A stretch of 64,000 nucleotides of DNA, from contig CADCWO010000001.1 of the NCBI GenBank assembly GCA_902806435.1, forward strand, positions 102,143 through 166,142, written 5' to 3'. The stretch is from an uncultured Synechococcales cyanobacterium (GTDB lineage Bacteria > Cyanobacteriota > Cyanobacteriia > Thermosynechococcales > Thermosynechococcaceae). Shown piece by piece: positions 36,116 through 47,877 of the stretch; position 1 is the first letter of the stretch; each line of letters opens with the position of its first letter. A model generated the notes under the pieces. The model was not told the origin of the DNA and did not search any database. It worked only from the letters and a program-made list of their open reading frames with translations. The position numbers were made by a program, and so were the translations under genes.

Positions 36116-36742
36116 ATGATTGCTTACTTAAAGGGAATGGTAGCGGGGTTGGTTAAGGACAGCAGCAGTCGCACCGTTCTCACCCTGGAAGTTAATGGGG
36201 TTGGCTATGGCCTACAAGTTCCCTCACGGTTAGTGCAACAGTTGCCCTCTGAAGGCGAGAGCGTCCAAGTTTTTACCCATTTACAAGTTCGAGAAGATCA
36301 GTTCATTTTGTTTGGCTTCGGCACAGCAGCTGAGCGGGATTTGTTCCGGCAACTAGTGAGCGTGAGTGGGATTGGTCCCCAGCTGGCGATCGCGCTTCTG
36401 GACACTCTAGGGTTACAGGACTTAGTACAGGCGATCGTGGTCAGCAATACCCGTCTCCTAGCTAAAACCCCTGGCGTGGGTAGCAAAACTGCGGAGCGCC
36501 TTGCCTTAGAGCTAAAGACAAAGCTAGCGGAATGGCGACAGCAATCTGGGTTACTGATTGCTCCTGGGTCGGGGCCAGCACCGGATGTCCAAGAAGATGT
36601 GGAAATGACGCTTCTAGCTCTGGGCTATACCAACAGTGAGGTGATGCAAGCGCTGCAAACCGTCGGCCAAAACACGGCACTTGCCAAAAACAGCGATGCG
36701 GAAGCCTGGATTCGGGCCGCGATCGCCTGGTTAAGTCAATAA
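36116..36742 (+). CDS. ruvA: Holliday junction branch migration subunit RuvA
   Basis: 208 residues. The N-terminal OB fold (MIAYLKGMVAGLVKDSSSRT, VLTLEVNGVGYGLQVP, VFTHLQVREDQFILFGF) is followed by the helix-hairpin-helix pair RQLVSVSGIGPQLAIALLD and LLAKTPGVGSKTAERLALEL, and a C-terminal domain (MTLLALGYTNSEVMQAL) that contacts RuvB. RuvA tetramers hold the four-way junction for branch migration. Starts 3 bases after the phosphatase gene; ruvB is not adjacent, as is common in cyanobacteria. Confidence 0.97.
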   Translation: MIAYLKGMVAGLVKDSSSRTVLTLEVNGVGYGLQVPSRLVQQLPSEGESVQVFTHLQVREDQFILFGFGTAAERDLFRQLVSVSGIGPQLAIALLDTLGLQDLVQAIVVSNTRLLAKTPGVGSKTAERLALELKTKLAEWRQQSGLLIAPGSGPAPDVQEDVEMTLLALGYTNSEVMQALQTVGQNTALAKNSDAEAWIRAAIAWLSQ

Positions 36743-36764
36743 AAAAGGATGTCTATAGACATCC
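36741..36764 (-). terminator. Rho-independent terminator of ftsH
   Basis: A perfect 18-base palindrome GGATGTCTATAGACATCC at 36747-36764 is followed, on the minus strand, by a run of six T (AAAAAA at 36741-36746 on the plus strand). It lies 35 bases past the ftsH stop and just after the ruvA stop, so it separates the two convergent transcripts. Confidence 0.8.
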
Positions 36765-36799
36765 CTAAAGATTAATTCGATTTAATTAGAACTGGCGAA

Positions 36800-38686
36800 C
36801 TAAAGCTGCGGAACGTAGCGTTCCTTCTCTGGCACAGCCGTGTACTCAGCCACTATTTGACGGAATTCCTCGCCGTCTATTGTTTCTTTCTCGATCAGCA
36901 AGTCAACCAGGCGATCAATCACGCCCCGGTTCTCCCGGATGATCCGCAATGCTTCTTCAAAGCTATGTTGCAATAGTTGCCGTACCTGAGCGTCAATGTG
37001 GGAAGCAATTTCATCTGAGTATTCTGAACGAGACATCAAGTCCCGCCCTAGAAAGACTTCGCTTTGTTGACTTTCGAGTGAAAGTAGACCTAAATCAGAC
37101 ATACCAAACCGGGTGACCATCTGACGAGCCATGCCTGTCACTTGTTGTAAGTCACCCCCTGCTCCTGTGGTTATTTCTGCATCACCAAAAATGACCTGCT
37201 CTGCTGCACGACCCGCTAGGCCTCCAGCCATCCGGGCCTTAATCTGAGAGCGAGAGATTAAACTCTGGTCATCGGCTGGTGTAAACCAGGTAAGGCCACG
37301 AGCTTGGCCGCGGGGGATTAGCGTCACTTTTTGAACTGGATCGTGGTCCTTAATCAAGGTCCCAACAATCGCATGTCCAATTTCGTGGTAAGCGATCAGA
37401 CGCTTACTCTTACTGTCAACTAGTGGGGTACCTTCCATCCCTGCCACCACCCGGTCCACAGCGTCGTCAATTTCTAGCATGTTGATTGCTTCTTTGCGCC
37501 GCCGTGCGGTTAGAATTGCCGCTTCATTCAATAAGTTAGCTAAGTCTGCACCCGTAAACCCTGGTGTGCGACGGGCGATCGCTTCTAAGGAAACTTCGGG
37601 GGCTAGCTTCTTATTGCGCGCATGCACGTTCAGAATTTCCAGACGACCTTTGATATCTGGTGAATCTACCATCACCTGCCGATCAAAGCGGCCAGGACGT
37701 AGCAGGGCAGAGTCAAGCACATCGGGGCGGTTGGTGGCCGCAATGATAATGATGCCCGTGTTGCCTTCAAACCCATCCATCTCGGTGAGCAACTGGTTCA
37801 AGGTCTGCTCTCGCTCGTCATTGCCACCCCCAATTCCTGCACCGCGCTGCCGTCCTACAGCGTCAATCTCATCAATGAAGATAATGCAGGGGGCGTTATC
37901 TTTCGCTTTTTTGAATAGGTCCCGTACTCTAGAAGCACCCACACCTACAAACATCTCTACGAACTCAGAGCCAGAGATGCTGAAGAAGGGCACCCCTGCT
38001 TCTCCGGCGATCGCTTTAGCAAGCAGGGTCTTGCCAGTGCCCGGTGGTCCAACTAGCAGTGCACCTTTAGGAATCTTTGCTCCGACAGCCGTAAAGCGCT
38101 CTGGCTTTTTCAAGAAGGTGACGACTTCTTGCAGTTCTTCCTTGGCTTCTTCAACCCCAGCCACATCATCGAACATCACCCCAGTCTTTGCTTCCATTTG
38201 AAACCGGGCTTTTGATTTGCCAAAATTTAACGCTTGGCCTGGGCCTCCTGGCACGTTATTAGAGCGACGGAACAAGAAGAACAGCCCAGCAATCAGCAGA
38301 AATGGGAAAATAAGGTTACTTAGCAGCCCCCAGATTGCTCCATCATTACGTGTCGGGTGAACTTCTAGATCAACCTTGGCCTCTCTTAGCTTAGAGATGA
38401 ACTCTGGCGAAGAGCCAGGTAAGTCTACTCGGATTCGCTGAATTCTACCTTCCAGCTGGGGGTCAGCTGCATCAATGATTGCGGTTCGGCCCCCATCAAA
38501 TAAGTCAACTCTTTCAACCCGTCCAGCATTTAGATACTCTAGAAAACGACCATAGTTTATCCGAGTACTAGCAGTATTTCTGGATAAATTGGCAGGAGCA
38601 GTTGAAAATGCTCCTCCCCAAAGAAAAAAACCAATCACTAAAGCAGGCAGTACCCACAGTAGTACTGTTTTCCAAGAAAATTTCAT
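36800..38686 (-). CDS. ftsH: ATP-dependent zinc metalloprotease FtsH (FtsH2-type)
   Basis: 628 residues. Starting [20 protein letters not shown] (first helix), a lumenal/periplasmic domain, a second helix [15 protein letters not shown], then the AAA module: Walker [21 protein letters not shown], Walker [40 protein letters not shown], and the protease HEIGH motif in [15 protein letters not shown]. The N-terminus and the [20 protein letters not shown] segment closely follow Synechocystis FtsH2 (Slr0228), which with FtsH3 degrades damaged D1 in photosystem II repair. Located in the thylakoid membrane with the protease facing the cytoplasm. Confidence 0.97.
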   Translation of the reverse strand: MKFSWKTVLLWVLPALVIGFFLWGGAFSTAPANLSRNTASTRINYGRFLEYLNAGRVERVDLFDGGRTAIIDAADPQLEGRIQRIRVDLPGSSPEFISKLREAKVDLEVHPTRNDGAIWGLLSNLIFPFLLIAGLFFLFRRSNNVPGGPGQALNFGKSKARFQMEAKTGVMFDDVAGVEEAKEELQEVVTFLKKPERFTAVGAKIPKGALLVGPPGTGKTLLAKAIAGEAGVPFFSISGSEFVEMFVGVGASRVRDLFKKAKDNAPCIIFIDEIDAVGRQRGAGIGGGNDEREQTLNQLLTEMDGFEGNTGIIIIAATNRPDVLDSALLRPGRFDRQVMVDSPDIKGRLEILNVHARNKKLAPEVSLEAIARRTPGFTGADLANLLNEAAILTARRRKEAINMLEIDDAVDRVVAGMEGTPLVDSKSKRLIAYHEIGHAIVGTLIKDHDPVQKVTLIPRGQARGLTWFTPADDQSLISRSQIKARMAGGLAGRAAEQVIFGDAEITTGAGGDLQQVTGMARQMVTRFGMSDLGLLSLESQQSEVFLGRDLMSRSEYSDEIASHIDAQVRQLLQHSFEEALRIIRENRGVIDRLVDLLIEKETIDGEEFRQIVAEYTAVPEKERYVPQL

Positions 38687-38972
38687 AAGCTATTGGCCTC
38701 TAGAGACAGACAGGTTGCGACAAGTTATCAAAAAAGCAAATTGTATTTCGCTCATTTAGTAACGCGAGTTATTACTTCTGAAAATTTAGATTTAATTACT
38801 ATTCCTGATCTGAGGAAATCTTAACTAAATTTAACTTAATTCTCAGACTTTAAGCAACAGCTACTCCAAGGCGGGGGCGCTCTTCTTATTGTCCATCGCC
38901 TTTGGAGTAGCGATATTAAACTAGTTGGTGCAACTCCTGAAGCTCTAGATACTTGAGTTTGCTGAGCAGAGC

Positions 38973-40424
38973 TTAGCTATCCTTTGATGACACAGCCAAT
39001 CCTTGCTCTAAACGAGGTCGGTCCAAACCTTGCTGGTTAAGGAGTAGCCAGGACTGCACCAAGTCGGGGCCATTCATCTCGCCCATCAAAGCAGCCCTCA
39101 GCGATCGCATCAGCAATCCTTTTTTGAGATTTTGCGCCTTGAGCACCTGTTTGATCATTTCCTGCACCCTTTCTGCGGTTAGGGGTTGGGCGTCAAGGTT
39201 TGCTAAAACCCCTTCCAAAGCAGCGACTACAGCAGTTTGCTGCAACTGGGCAGTGGCTTCGGCATCAAATTCAATCGGGTTGAAAAAGAGTTTACTCATG
39301 GCCACTGCATCTGTGAGCCGGACTAGGCTGGGCCCAATCAGACTACTGAGCTGCTCCAACCAGGCACGGTCCTGTAGCGGCTCAAATTCATATCCAGCCG
39401 ACTGCCAGTAGGGAATTAGTAGATCTGTTAACTGAGGGATCGGCATCTCATGCAGGTACTGGCTGTTCAACCAATCCAACTTGGCCCAGTCAAATTTAGC
39501 CCCTGCTTTATTGACTCGCTCAAACCCAAATTCTGTCGCCGCTTCTGCTAGCGTAAACCTTTCCTTCTCAGCCTCTGGAGGAGACCAACCCAGCAGCGTC
39601 ATGTAATTGACCAAGGCTTCCGGCACATACCCCATTTGCCGGAAGTCTGAAATAGAAGTTACACCATCCCGTTTAGAGAGCTTTCGCCCCTCCTGGTTCA
39701 AGATCAAAGGGGTATGGGCAAACTCTGGAACCGCTGCTCCAAAAGCTTCGTAAAGAAGGATCTGCTTAGCAGTGTTAGCGATGTGGTCTTCCCCCCGGAT
39801 CACATGGGTGATGTTCATCTCAATGTCATCTACAACCACCGCCAGGTTGTAAAGGGGCTGACCCACACTGTCACGCTCAGCAGCACGGGCAATCACCATA
39901 TCACCGCCTAGATCGCTAGCTTGCCAGGTGACGGTATCGCGCACTAAGTCATGCCAAGATAGTTCTCGCTCGTCATCAATCTTGAAGCGAATCACGGCAG
40001 AGCGGCCCTCCGCTTCAAAGGCCGTCTGCTGTTCTGAGGTAAGGTTACGGTGACGGTTGTCGTAACGAGGCGCTTCTCCTCGCAATTTTTGGGCTTCCCG
40101 CATTTCTTCTAGTTCTGCTTCACTGGTATAGCAGCGGTAAGCCAGTCCTTTGTCTAGTAAGGTTTGAGTTGCCTGTCGATACAGATCCAATCGCTTGGAT
40201 TGAAAAATCGGGCCTTCATCCCAGTTCAAACCCAGCCAAGTCAGGCCCTCCAGAATGTTTTGCGTATACTCAGGCCGCGATCGCTCTAGATCAGTGTCCT
40301 CAATACGTAGAATAAACTGGCCCTGATGACGACGGGCAAATAACCAATTGAATACCGCTGTTCTGGCAGTGCCAATGTGCAGATTTCCAGTTGGGCTTGG
40401 GGCGATACGAACTCGAATAGTCAC
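38973..40424 (-). CDS. gltX: Glutamyl-tRNA synthetase
   Basis: 483 residues, class I synthetase. Signatures: [20 protein letters not shown] (HIGH box as HIGT), [34 protein letters not shown] and the KMSKS box in [16 protein letters not shown]. The C-terminal anticodon-binding helical domain is complete. In cyanobacteria GluRS is non-discriminating, charging both tRNA-Glu and tRNA-Gln, the latter corrected by GatCAB; Glu-tRNA also feeds tetrapyrrole synthesis. It lies upstream of ftsH on the same strand, with 286 bases between. Confidence 0.97.
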   Translation of the reverse strand: MTIRVRIAPSPTGNLHIGTARTAVFNWLFARRHQGQFILRIEDTDLERSRPEYTQNILEGLTWLGLNWDEGPIFQSKRLDLYRQATQTLLDKGLAYRCYTSEAELEEMREAQKLRGEAPRYDNRHRNLTSEQQTAFEAEGRSAVIRFKIDDERELSWHDLVRDTVTWQASDLGGDMVIARAAERDSVGQPLYNLAVVVDDIEMNITHVIRGEDHIANTAKQILLYEAFGAAVPEFAHTPLILNQEGRKLSKRDGVTSISDFRQMGYVPEALVNYMTLLGWSPPEAEKERFTLAEAATEFGFERVNKAGAKFDWAKLDWLNSQYLHEMPIPQLTDLLIPYWQSAGYEFEPLQDRAWLEQLSSLIGPSLVRLTDAVAMSKLFFNPIEFDAEATAQLQQTAVVAALEGVLANLDAQPLTAERVQEMIKQVLKAQNLKKGLLMRSLRAALMGEMNGPDLVQSWLLLNQQGLDRPRLEQGLAVSSKDS

Positions 40425-40634
40425 AAGTCTTTCGGGTTTCTGTAGGGTTACTTCCTATGTTAGAGCGGAGTTGGGCATTAAGTTAGCTTCAGCTAAACTG
40501 GCAACGCCAACCCAAAGCGTTGATAGATTGTCGTTTTGCGCTACTCCTGCCAAGACTACTTAGTCAACCAGCATCAACACCATAGTTATCTTTGAATGCC
40601 TATTTCCTCTATCTAGAACACCATTCCTTTTTCT

Positions 40635-41729
40635 TCAATCAATCCTGTCGGAGGATGTCTCACCAGCAGTAATGTCAGGTAGGGTAGGTTGCGGTGGTGC
40701 CACAGGTGCTAAATCATGAGCAGGTTGAGAAGCTGCTTTAGGAGTACCAGGAACCAATGGGGGCGAGGGCACTTGATTCTCAACAGTATAGTTGGGGTCG
40801 ACAATACCCCGTGCATCTGCTGCCTTAAGTTCTCCTCGAACAAGCTTGGCAAGGGTATCTTCCCCGCTTGGCTCGTAGGTAATGACTCGTGCCGTCTCAT
40901 TGAAAGCATTCTGAATCAAGTTTCCTTTTTCATCTAGAAGCTCCAGATGAACCCAATTTTTACCCGGCTTCAATCCCTGCAGATAAATCGGCTGCCAGCG
41001 GCTGACAATAAAGCTCGCCCCGTTAATCGTGCAGCGAACTTGCCAATCAGAAATATCGTCGTCTGAGCGTTCTTGGGCCACTAAATGCAAGGGTGCATTA
41101 GTGAGGTAAAAGTCCAGCATGACTGGTTCAGCACCATAGCTTCCTTTAGGCCGACTGTAAGTCAACAGTGGTAGTGTTGCGTTAGGGTGGTTACCCTCAG
41201 TTTTGGTAAAGATGTGAAATGTCGTCTGAGCGTAAGCACCTTCATTCTTAAAACTTTCATGCCAAGGACGGGAAGCAAACACTCGTAAGGTATGGGTACC
41301 AGGCACTACATCTTTCAAGATGAATGGCTTACTAACGTCATAAACTGCCTCATAGGGTTGATTGTCCAAGATCACATGTAAATGAGGTCCCATGTCTAGT
41401 TGAGAGTCTTTGAACAGCTTCAAATCATCTACCTGCAACTTCACAGACACAGTATTATCTTGAACAACTTCATTGGGTTTAGGACTGACAATGGTAACTT
41501 GAGGTTGGTACTGGTCTAAATCTAAGCGCAGCTCCTGGATCACCCCGGGAGGAGAAGCTTCAGAGATCTCTGTTGATGCAACGCTACGAATGCTAGAACT
41601 TGATTGAGCTCCATCACCAAAGGTCGCTATAGCTTTCTTGTCACAACTTCCTAAACCGAAAGCTAGTAAAGCCGCAAGTGCCCACGCTAAGGTCAAACGA
41701 GTTGTCCGTAAACAATTGATTCCAAACAC
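40635..41729 (-). CDS. Putative lipoprotein of unknown function
   Basis: 364 residues from GTG at 41729, preceded by AGGAG about 10 bases upstream. This start gives a clean signal peptide LRTTRLTLAWALAALLAF with lipobox GLGSC (acylated Cys at residue 29). A longer ATG start at 41930 would bury the signal behind 67 unlikely residues. The mature part has beta-rich repeats: VTIVSPKPNEVVQDNTVSVK (an Ig-like phrase), HLHVILDNQPYEAVYDVS, HTLRVFASRPWHESFK, GLKPGKNWVHLELLDEKGN, and ends in a Pro-rich tail. It looks like a surface or periplasmic protein with two Ig-like/phosphate-like beta domains. Function not assigned. Confidence 0.8.
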   Translation of the reverse strand: MFGINCLRTTRLTLAWALAALLAFGLGSCDKKAIATFGDGAQSSSSIRSVASTEISEASPPGVIQELRLDLDQYQPQVTIVSPKPNEVVQDNTVSVKLQVDDLKLFKDSQLDMGPHLHVILDNQPYEAVYDVSKPFILKDVVPGTHTLRVFASRPWHESFKNEGAYAQTTFHIFTKTEGNHPNATLPLLTYSRPKGSYGAEPVMLDFYLTNAPLHLVAQERSDDDISDWQVRCTINGASFIVSRWQPIYLQGLKPGKNWVHLELLDEKGNLIQNAFNETARVITYEPSGEDTLAKLVRGELKAADARGIVDPNYTVENQVPSPPLVPGTPKAASQPAHDLAPVAPPQPTLPDITAGETSSDRID

Positions 41730-42170
41730 ACTAAAAATACTCCTAATTAAGTCTTGGTTTTGAACAGACCTATTAGAGAATGATGAAATTGGGCTGCTCA
41801 CTGTCACTGTAGCGATGGATGTGTCCCGATAGTACTCTTTAAGTGTTCCTATAACCCAGGGTCCAAAGCTCGAGCACCGACCTGCCGAGCGGATTAAGGA
41901 TGCAAGTCGAGGCATGATGTTGTTAAACAAAGCCGCAATTAGAATGGTGGAGCCATGACTGCTAGTTCTTTAGCAAAGACTAGAGAACTAAAGTGCAGCA
42001 GAGTAGCATTACTCTAGCCACTTTCGGCAAATGTTATGAGGTATTACAACATACAGAAGGTCAGCCCTCTGGACGAGGCTAAACGTTGTCTGGTACAAGA
42101 TCCTTAACTACATAAAGAGACAACTACTAAAATTGTCTTCTAATCTTAAATGTATTAATGGAGAATTGAG
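41730..42170. other. 441-base divergent promoter region
   Basis: Lies between the lipoprotein (minus) and the small exported protein (plus). An open frame extends into it from the lipoprotein gene (to an ATG at 41930) but its residues are not protein-like relative to the mature gene. No repeat, RNA gene or known regulator site recognised. Confidence 0.45.
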
Positions 42171-42551
42171 ATGAATCGAGGAATCTATCGGCTAAAGAAC
42201 ATTTCTTTACGTAAAATCGTTGCTGTTTTTCTAATAGCGTTTGCGTTTCTGGCCATTCCCGCTTTTGGCTATGGTGAGCTATTTCAAGCGCAAGCAGCAC
42301 CTTTAATTGGTAAGGCAGGTTCTCCGATATTAGATAAGGATACTGCTGCAAAAGTTGTCGAACGGGCTGAGGACCGTGTAGGTGATAGACCGATTGGTGA
42401 TACTGGTTTGAAAAACATCAAACAGTTGGGTAAGAATATTCCAGAAACAGGTGAGCTGGTTGTCCGCCAACGGACTGGTACTGATAAGCCAGGTACTGCG
42501 GGTGCAAAAAACACTTCGGAGAGGTTAAAAGCAGCAAGCTCAGAGGACTAG
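42171..42551 (+). CDS. Small exported protein, unknown function
   Basis: 126 residues, start preceded by GGAG (42160-42163). A basic start and hydrophobic core (IVAVFLIAFAFLAIPAFGYG) with QAQAAP form a signal peptide, cleaved probably after AQA. The mature part is charged and lacks Cys: KVVERAEDRVGDRPIGDTGL then KNIKQLGKNIPETGELVVRQ and a polar tail. The pattern recalls small cyanobacterial stress or low-temperature-induced proteins, a weak memory-based likeness. Flanked by its own terminator at 42635 and a promoter region shared with the lipoprotein gene. AT-rich relative to most neighbours. Confidence 0.7.
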   Translation: MNRGIYRLKNISLRKIVAVFLIAFAFLAIPAFGYGELFQAQAAPLIGKAGSPILDKDTAAKVVERAEDRVGDRPIGDTGLKNIKQLGKNIPETGELVVRQRTGTDKPGTAGAKNTSERLKAASSED

Positions 42552-43309
42552 TTAAAAGTACTGGATAGGATGAAATGCTGCTTGAGCGATAATGATCACG
42601 AATCCAAGTAACGGTTGACCATTGATATCCGAGAATAACTCCGCCCTCACACACCAAGTGGGCGGAGTTATCTTTATGTAGCCCATAAGAGGTACCCAAT
42701 ACTGAAGTACAGAATCTCTGATCTTCAACCGCCTCAACCTAGCTATACCTCATTGATTTAGTCTGCCTATAGCTTTAAGCATGGCTTACTGAACAGGCCA
42801 ACCGTCTATCGGTCTAAACTGCGGCTGTCATGAGACCACGTACTAGCTCTTATCACATCATCTTCTACTATGCTGCTTGAGACCTTGATTGTGCGTAACC
42901 TGGCTAAGGGCTGCAACCTCACCTCTACTTGGATAATGTAAAGTTCTGAAAAGGCACGACGCCATTGCTGATAGCCCAAGGCTCTGAATCCCCAGCAGGA
43001 CCGAAATTGCAACATCTTAATTATTGTTAACTGCCTCTAAACAGGTGTAGGGCTGAGCCTATAATGCTCTAAGGGAACTTCACCAAGACTGAATTTGACT
43101 GTTGTTCTAGCCCCTAGCTGTAGTAGGTGACTATTGCTTCTAGCAAAAGGTAAAGCGGTAAACTTTCAACTGCTGTCCATAAATTGATAGAACTTACCTT
43201 GAATTTCTAGCAATTCATGAGACAGTAATTCAGTTAAAGATGGTGTTCACCTCGAAAGTCCCTTAGGGGAGTTATTCCTCATTCCTTGTTCAAAGAGAGG
43301 AGAGTCTCG
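42552..43309. other. 758-base region upstream of psaA
   Basis: Apart from the terminator hairpin no gene is recognised. A minus-strand frame at 42806-43015 (69 codons) has no recognisable match and atypical composition. The last 250 bases must contain the psaA promoter and a leader. The psaA ribosome-binding site GAGAGGAGAG lies at 43295-43304. Cyanobacterial psaAB promoters usually carry light-responsive elements, but none can be proved by eye. Confidence 0.5.
42635..42671 (+). terminator. Intrinsic terminator hairpin after the small exported protein gene
   Basis: A perfect 12-base stem: ATAACTCCGCCC (42635-42646) pairs with GGGCGGAGTTAT (42660-42671), with a 13-base loop, followed by CTTTAT. 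The stem is strong but the T tract is modest. It lies 84 bases after the stop at 42551. Confidence 0.65.
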
Positions 43310-45580
43310 ATGACAACTACTCGTCGCCCCCCTAGCCCACCAGAGCGAGGGGAGAAGGCAAGGGTTGTGGTTGACAAAAACCCGGTGCCAACTTCATTTG
43401 AGAAGTGGGCCAAACCAGGCTTTTTCGATCGCACCTTGTCCCGAGGGCCCAAAACCACTACTTGGATTTGGAACCTACATGCGAATGCCAACGATTTTGA
43501 AACTCAAACAAATAACCTAGAAGATTTATCCCGCAAAATCTTTGCCGCACATTTCGGCCATTTGGCTGTCATTTTTGTCTGGCTGAGCGGGGCATATTTC
43601 CATGGTGCCCGCTTTTCAAACTATGAAGCTTGGTTAGGGGACCCCCTGAACATTAAGCCTAGTGCTCAGGTTGTGTGGCCCATTTTTGGTCAAGAAATTT
43701 TAAATGCGGATGTAGGCGGTGGCTTTCAGGGGATTCAAATCACCTCTGGCTTGTTCTACATTTGGCGGGCCTGGGGCTTCACGACTTCCTTCCAGCTCTA
43801 CGCTACCGCCATCGGTAGTTTAGTTATGGCAGGGTTGATGCTGTTCGCTGGTTGGTTCCACTACCACAAGCGAGCTCCCAAGCTGGAGTGGTTCCAGAAC
43901 GTTGAGTCCATGCTCAACCACCACCTCACTGCAATATTCGGCCTCGGTTCGTTGGCTTGGACAGCTCACTTGATCCATGTCTCAATGCCAACCAACGCAT
44001 TAATGGATGCTGGAATTCCGATTGGAAAAATCCCGCTGCCACATGAGTTCATCTTGAATCAAGACTTGATGGCTCAGATCTATCCCAGCTTTAGTCAAGG
44101 AGTCAAGCCTTTCTATACCCTAGATTGGGCTGCTTATTCTGACATTTTGACCTTTAGGGGTGGTCTAAACCCGGTTAATGGTGGCTTATGGCTAACCGAT
44201 ATTGCCCATCACCACCTGGCGATCGCGGTCATTTTCCTAATCTTGGGTCATACCTTCCGGACAAACTGGGGTATTGGTCAAAGCATTCGGTCGCTGCTAA
44301 CTAACCGCAATAAACCCTTTACCGATGAAGGGAATGCAGGCTTCTATGAAGCAATGACGACTTCTTGGAATGCCCAGCTAGCAGTTAACCTGGCCGTGGC
44401 TGGTTCCATCAGTATTCTGGTGGCACACCATATGTATGCGATGCCGCCCTATCCTTATCTGGCCACGGACTACGCTACCCAGGTTTCCATCTTTACCCAT
44501 CACATGTGGATTGGTGGTTTCTTTATCTTGGGTGGAGCAGCTCATGCTGCTATTTACCAGATACGGGATTATGTTCCGGCAATTCACCAGGACAATAACT
44601 GGGACCGGATACTGCGGCACCGGGATGCCATCATCTCTCACCTGAACTGGGTATCGATCTTCTTGGGCTTCCACAGCTTCGGTCTGTACATCCATAACGA
44701 TACGATGCAGGCCCTGGGACGTCCTCAAGATATGTTCTCAGACTCAGCAATCCAGCTTCAGCCCATCTTTGCCCAGTGGATTGGCAACATCCATACCCTG
44801 GCACCAGGAGCAAGTGCACCGAATGCTCTAGCTCCCGCTAGTTACGTCTGGGGTGGTGGCATTGTGGAAGTGGGTGGCAAGGTTGCCATGATGCCGATGC
44901 AGTTGGGTACGGCGGACTTCATGATCCACCATATTCACGCATTCCAAATTCATGTCACTGCCTTGATTCTTTTGAAGGGTGTGTTGTATGCCCGTAACTC
45001 GCGCCTGATTCCTGACAAAGCAAATCTTGGATTCCGCTTTCCCTGCGACGGTCCAGGTCGTGGTGGTACTTGCCAAGTTTCTGGTTGGGACCACGTGTTC
45101 TTAGGCTCCTTCTGGGTGTTCAACACCATTGCCATTGCGGTTTACCATTTCAGTTGGAAAATGCAATCGGATGTATGGGGAACGGTATCTCCAGATGGCT
45201 CAGTAACGCACCTTACTGGTGGCAACTTTGGCCAAAGTGCAATGACGATCAACGGTTGGTTGCGTGACTACCAGTGGGCGCAAGCGGCGCAAGTCATCCA
45301 GTCCTATGGTTCATCGCTTTCAGCCTACGGTCTATTGTTCTTAGGTGCTCACTTCGTTTGGGCATTTAGCCTGATGTTCTTGTTCAGTGGCCGGGGTTAC
45401 TGGCAAGAGCTGATCGAGTCCATTGTTTGGGCACACAACAAGCTGAAAGTTGCTCCCACAGTTCAGCCGCGAGCCTTGAGTATCATTCATGGTCGTGCTG
45501 TAGGGGCTGTCCACTTCCTGGTAGGAGGAATCGTCACGATCTGGGCGTTCTTCTTAGCTCGGATGCTCACAGTAGGTTAA
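43310..45580 (+). CDS. psaA: Photosystem I P700 chlorophyll a apoprotein A1
   Basis: 756 residues from ATG 43310, chosen because GAGAGGAGAG precedes it; a TTG at 43286 would add 8 residues. PsaA and PsaB form the reaction-centre heterodimer binding P700, A0, phylloquinone and the FX cluster. Seen: [20 protein letters not shown], many paired His in helices ([26 protein letters not shown]), and the FX ligand loop [19 protein letters not shown] with its two Cys. The extreme N-terminus ([15 protein letters not shown]) is a few residues longer than in most homologues. Eleven membrane helices in the thylakoid. Co-transcribed with psaB 22 bases downstream. Confidence 0.99.
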   Translation: MTTTRRPPSPPERGEKARVVVDKNPVPTSFEKWAKPGFFDRTLSRGPKTTTWIWNLHANANDFETQTNNLEDLSRKIFAAHFGHLAVIFVWLSGAYFHGARFSNYEAWLGDPLNIKPSAQVVWPIFGQEILNADVGGGFQGIQITSGLFYIWRAWGFTTSFQLYATAIGSLVMAGLMLFAGWFHYHKRAPKLEWFQNVESMLNHHLTAIFGLGSLAWTAHLIHVSMPTNALMDAGIPIGKIPLPHEFILNQDLMAQIYPSFSQGVKPFYTLDWAAYSDILTFRGGLNPVNGGLWLTDIAHHHLAIAVIFLILGHTFRTNWGIGQSIRSLLTNRNKPFTDEGNAGFYEAMTTSWNAQLAVNLAVAGSISILVAHHMYAMPPYPYLATDYATQVSIFTHHMWIGGFFILGGAAHAAIYQIRDYVPAIHQDNNWDRILRHRDAIISHLNWVSIFLGFHSFGLYIHNDTMQALGRPQDMFSDSAIQLQPIFAQWIGNIHTLAPGASAPNALAPASYVWGGGIVEVGGKVAMMPMQLGTADFMIHHIHAFQIHVTALILLKGVLYARNSRLIPDKANLGFRFPCDGPGRGGTCQVSGWDHVFLGSFWVFNTIAIAVYHFSWKMQSDVWGTVSPDGSVTHLTGGNFGQSAMTINGWLRDYQWAQAAQVIQSYGSSLSAYGLLFLGAHFVWAFSLMFLFSGRGYWQELIESIVWAHNKLKVAPTVQPRALSIIHGRAVGAVHFLVGGIVTIWAFFLARMLTVG

Positions 45581-45602
45581 GAGCGAGGATTCACTAAAGT
45601 CT

Positions 45603-47816
45603 ATGGCAACTAAATTCCCTAAGTTTAGCCAGGCCGTGGCCCAGAACCCGACAACAAATCGGATCTGGTACGGGATTGCCACAGCCCACGACTTTGAGAG
45701 CCATGATGGCATGACTGAGGAAAGTCTTTATCAAAAGATTTTCGCTACTCACTTTGGCCAATTGGCGATCATCTTTCTTTGGGCTTCTAGCCTTCCCTTT
45801 CACATTGCCTGGCAAGGTAACTTTGAGCAGTGGATCAAAGATCCGCTGAACGTTCGTCCGATCGCTCATGCGATTTGGGATCCCCACTTTGGTCAACCGG
45901 CAGTTGATGCCTTTACCCAAGCGGGAGCAACTAACCCGGTAAACATTGCTTATTCAGGTGTTTACCAGTGGTACTACACGATTGGGATGCGGACGAATAA
46001 CGACCTGTACTTCGGGGCGTTGTTCTTGATGCTGTTTGCCTCTGTGTTCCTGTTTGCTGGCTGGTTGCACTTGCAACCGAAGTTTCGGCCAAGTCTGTCT
46101 TGGTTTAAGAACGCTGAGTCCCGGCTGAACCACCACTTGGCAGGTTTAGCAGGTCTTACCTCTTTAGCTTGGACAGGTCACTTAATTCACGTAGCAATTC
46201 CTGAATCGCGGGGACAGCATGTGGGTTGGAACAACCTGCTATCAGTAGCACCTCATCCTGCTGGTCTAGGCGCCTTTTTCAAGGGTGACTGGGGCGTCTA
46301 TGCAGCGAATCCAGATACACCCGGGCACATCTTTGGCACTTCCCAAGGTGCAGGCACAGCGATTCTTACTTTCTTAGGTGGCTTTCATCCCCAAACCCAG
46401 TCTCTCTGGTTGACGGATATGGCTCACCACCATCTAGCGATCGCTGTTATCTTCATCGTTGCGGGTCACCAGTACCGGACTAATTTCGGGATTGGTCACA
46501 GCATTAAAGAGATGTTGAATGCCAAAAACTTCTTTGGCGTCAAAACTGACGGTCAAGGCAATCTGCCCCACCAAGGACTGTACGACACCTATAACAACTC
46601 TTTGCACTTCCAGTTGGGTATTCACCTGGGAGCCCTGGGAACAGCGCTTTCTCTAGTTGCGCAGCACATGTATGCCATGCCTCCCTATGCCTTTATGGCT
46701 CAGGATTTTACGACGCAGGCAGCACTTTACACCCATCACCAATATCTTGCTACTGCCTTTGTAATTGGTGGCTTTGCCCACGGGGCTATTTTCTGGGTGC
46801 GGGACTACGATCCTGAGCAAAATAAAGGCAACGTGCTAGATCGAGTGCTACGCCATAAGGAAGCGATTATTTCGCACTTGAGTTGGGTATCGCTATTCTT
46901 GGGCTTCCATACCCTAGGCTTGTACGTTCACAATGATGTTCAGGTTGCTTTTGGACAGCCAGAGAAGCAGATCTTGATTGAGCCTGTGTTTGCTCAATTT
47001 ATTCAGGCTTCCCATGGTAAAGCACTATACGGATTTGACACTTTACTGTCGAATGCAAATAGTGTTGCCCATAATGCCGGTGCTCCTTATTTACCGGGTT
47101 GGTTGGATGCGATCAACAGTGGGACAAACTCCCTGTTCTTGACCATTGGCCCTGGTGACTTCTTAGTCCACCATGCTTTTGCTCTGGCCCTACATACCAC
47201 GACCTTGATCTTGGTCAAAGGTGCATTGGATGCTCGGGGTACTAAGCTGATGCCAGACAAGAAAGACTTTGGCTTCGCCTTCCCTTGTGACGGTCCGGGT
47301 CGAGGCGGCACCTGCGACGTTGACGCCTGGAGTGCTGTCTTCCTCGCTGCCTTCTGGGGACTGAATACGGTTGGTTGGGTCACCTTCTACTGGCACTGGA
47401 AGCATTTAGCAATTTGGTCAGGTAACGTTGCTCAGTTTAATGAGTCTTCAACCTACCTGATGGGCTGGTTACGAGATTATCTCTGGCTGTACTCCGCTCA
47501 GTTGATTAACGGATACAACCCTTACGGCATGAACAACTTGGCCGTCTGGAACTGGATGTTCTTGTTTGGACACCTAGTCTGGGCAACAGGATTTATGTTC
47601 TTGATCTCCTGGAGAGGGTACTGGCAAGAGCTAATTGAAACTTTGGTTTGGGCACACGAGCGTACACCGCTGGCGAACTTGGTTCGCTGGAAGGATAAGC
47701 CCGTTGCTCTGTCCATTGTTCAAGGTCGTCTAATTGGTTTAGCCCACTTTGCAATCGGCTACATCCTCACCTATGCGGCCTTCCTGATAGCCTCAACAGC
47801 TGGTAAGTTTGGCTAA
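45603..47816 (+). CDS. psaB: Photosystem I P700 chlorophyll a apoprotein A2
   Basis: 737 residues, starting [20 protein letters not shown], as expected for PsaB. It supplies the second half of the FX site ([20 protein letters not shown]) and the P700 His ligand region near [14 protein letters not shown] [20 protein letters not shown]. Many His pairs that ligate antenna chlorophylls are visible ([25 protein letters not shown]). The stop is followed by a strong bidirectional terminator at 47842-47877, which ends the psaAB transcript. Confidence 0.99.
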   Translation: MATKFPKFSQAVAQNPTTNRIWYGIATAHDFESHDGMTEESLYQKIFATHFGQLAIIFLWASSLPFHIAWQGNFEQWIKDPLNVRPIAHAIWDPHFGQPAVDAFTQAGATNPVNIAYSGVYQWYYTIGMRTNNDLYFGALFLMLFASVFLFAGWLHLQPKFRPSLSWFKNAESRLNHHLAGLAGLTSLAWTGHLIHVAIPESRGQHVGWNNLLSVAPHPAGLGAFFKGDWGVYAANPDTPGHIFGTSQGAGTAILTFLGGFHPQTQSLWLTDMAHHHLAIAVIFIVAGHQYRTNFGIGHSIKEMLNAKNFFGVKTDGQGNLPHQGLYDTYNNSLHFQLGIHLGALGTALSLVAQHMYAMPPYAFMAQDFTTQAALYTHHQYLATAFVIGGFAHGAIFWVRDYDPEQNKGNVLDRVLRHKEAIISHLSWVSLFLGFHTLGLYVHNDVQVAFGQPEKQILIEPVFAQFIQASHGKALYGFDTLLSNANSVAHNAGAPYLPGWLDAINSGTNSLFLTIGPGDFLVHHAFALALHTTTLILVKGALDARGTKLMPDKKDFGFAFPCDGPGRGGTCDVDAWSAVFLAAFWGLNTVGWVTFYWHWKHLAIWSGNVAQFNESSTYLMGWLRDYLWLYSAQLINGYNPYGMNNLAVWNWMFLFGHLVWATGFMFLISWRGYWQELIETLVWAHERTPLANLVRWKDKPVALSIVQGRLIGLAHFAIGYILTYAAFLIASTAGKFG

Positions 47817-47841
47817 ACTCCAAACTAGCTGAATAGATTAA

Positions 47842-47877
47842 CTAAAAATCCCCTGTTGCAAAGATAGGGGGTTTTTA
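47842..47877 (+). terminator. Rho-independent terminator of psaAB
   Basis: CTAAAAATCCCCT (47842-47854) pairs with AGGGGGTTTTTAG (47865-47877) over 13 bases with one G-U pair and a 10-base loop, giving a GC stem followed by a T run within the hairpin's right arm. It begins 26 bases after the psaB stop. The A/T arms make it potentially active in both directions, which would also serve the minus-strand gene ending at 48089. Confidence 0.82.

Noticed and set aside
37479..38201. 240-codon plus-strand frame antisense to ftsH
   Set aside because: Ser/Arg-rich shadow of the highly conserved AAA domain; no independent evidence.
42806..43015. 69-codon minus-strand frame upstream of psaA
   Set aside because: No recognised match, poor start context and lies in a probable promoter/leader region.
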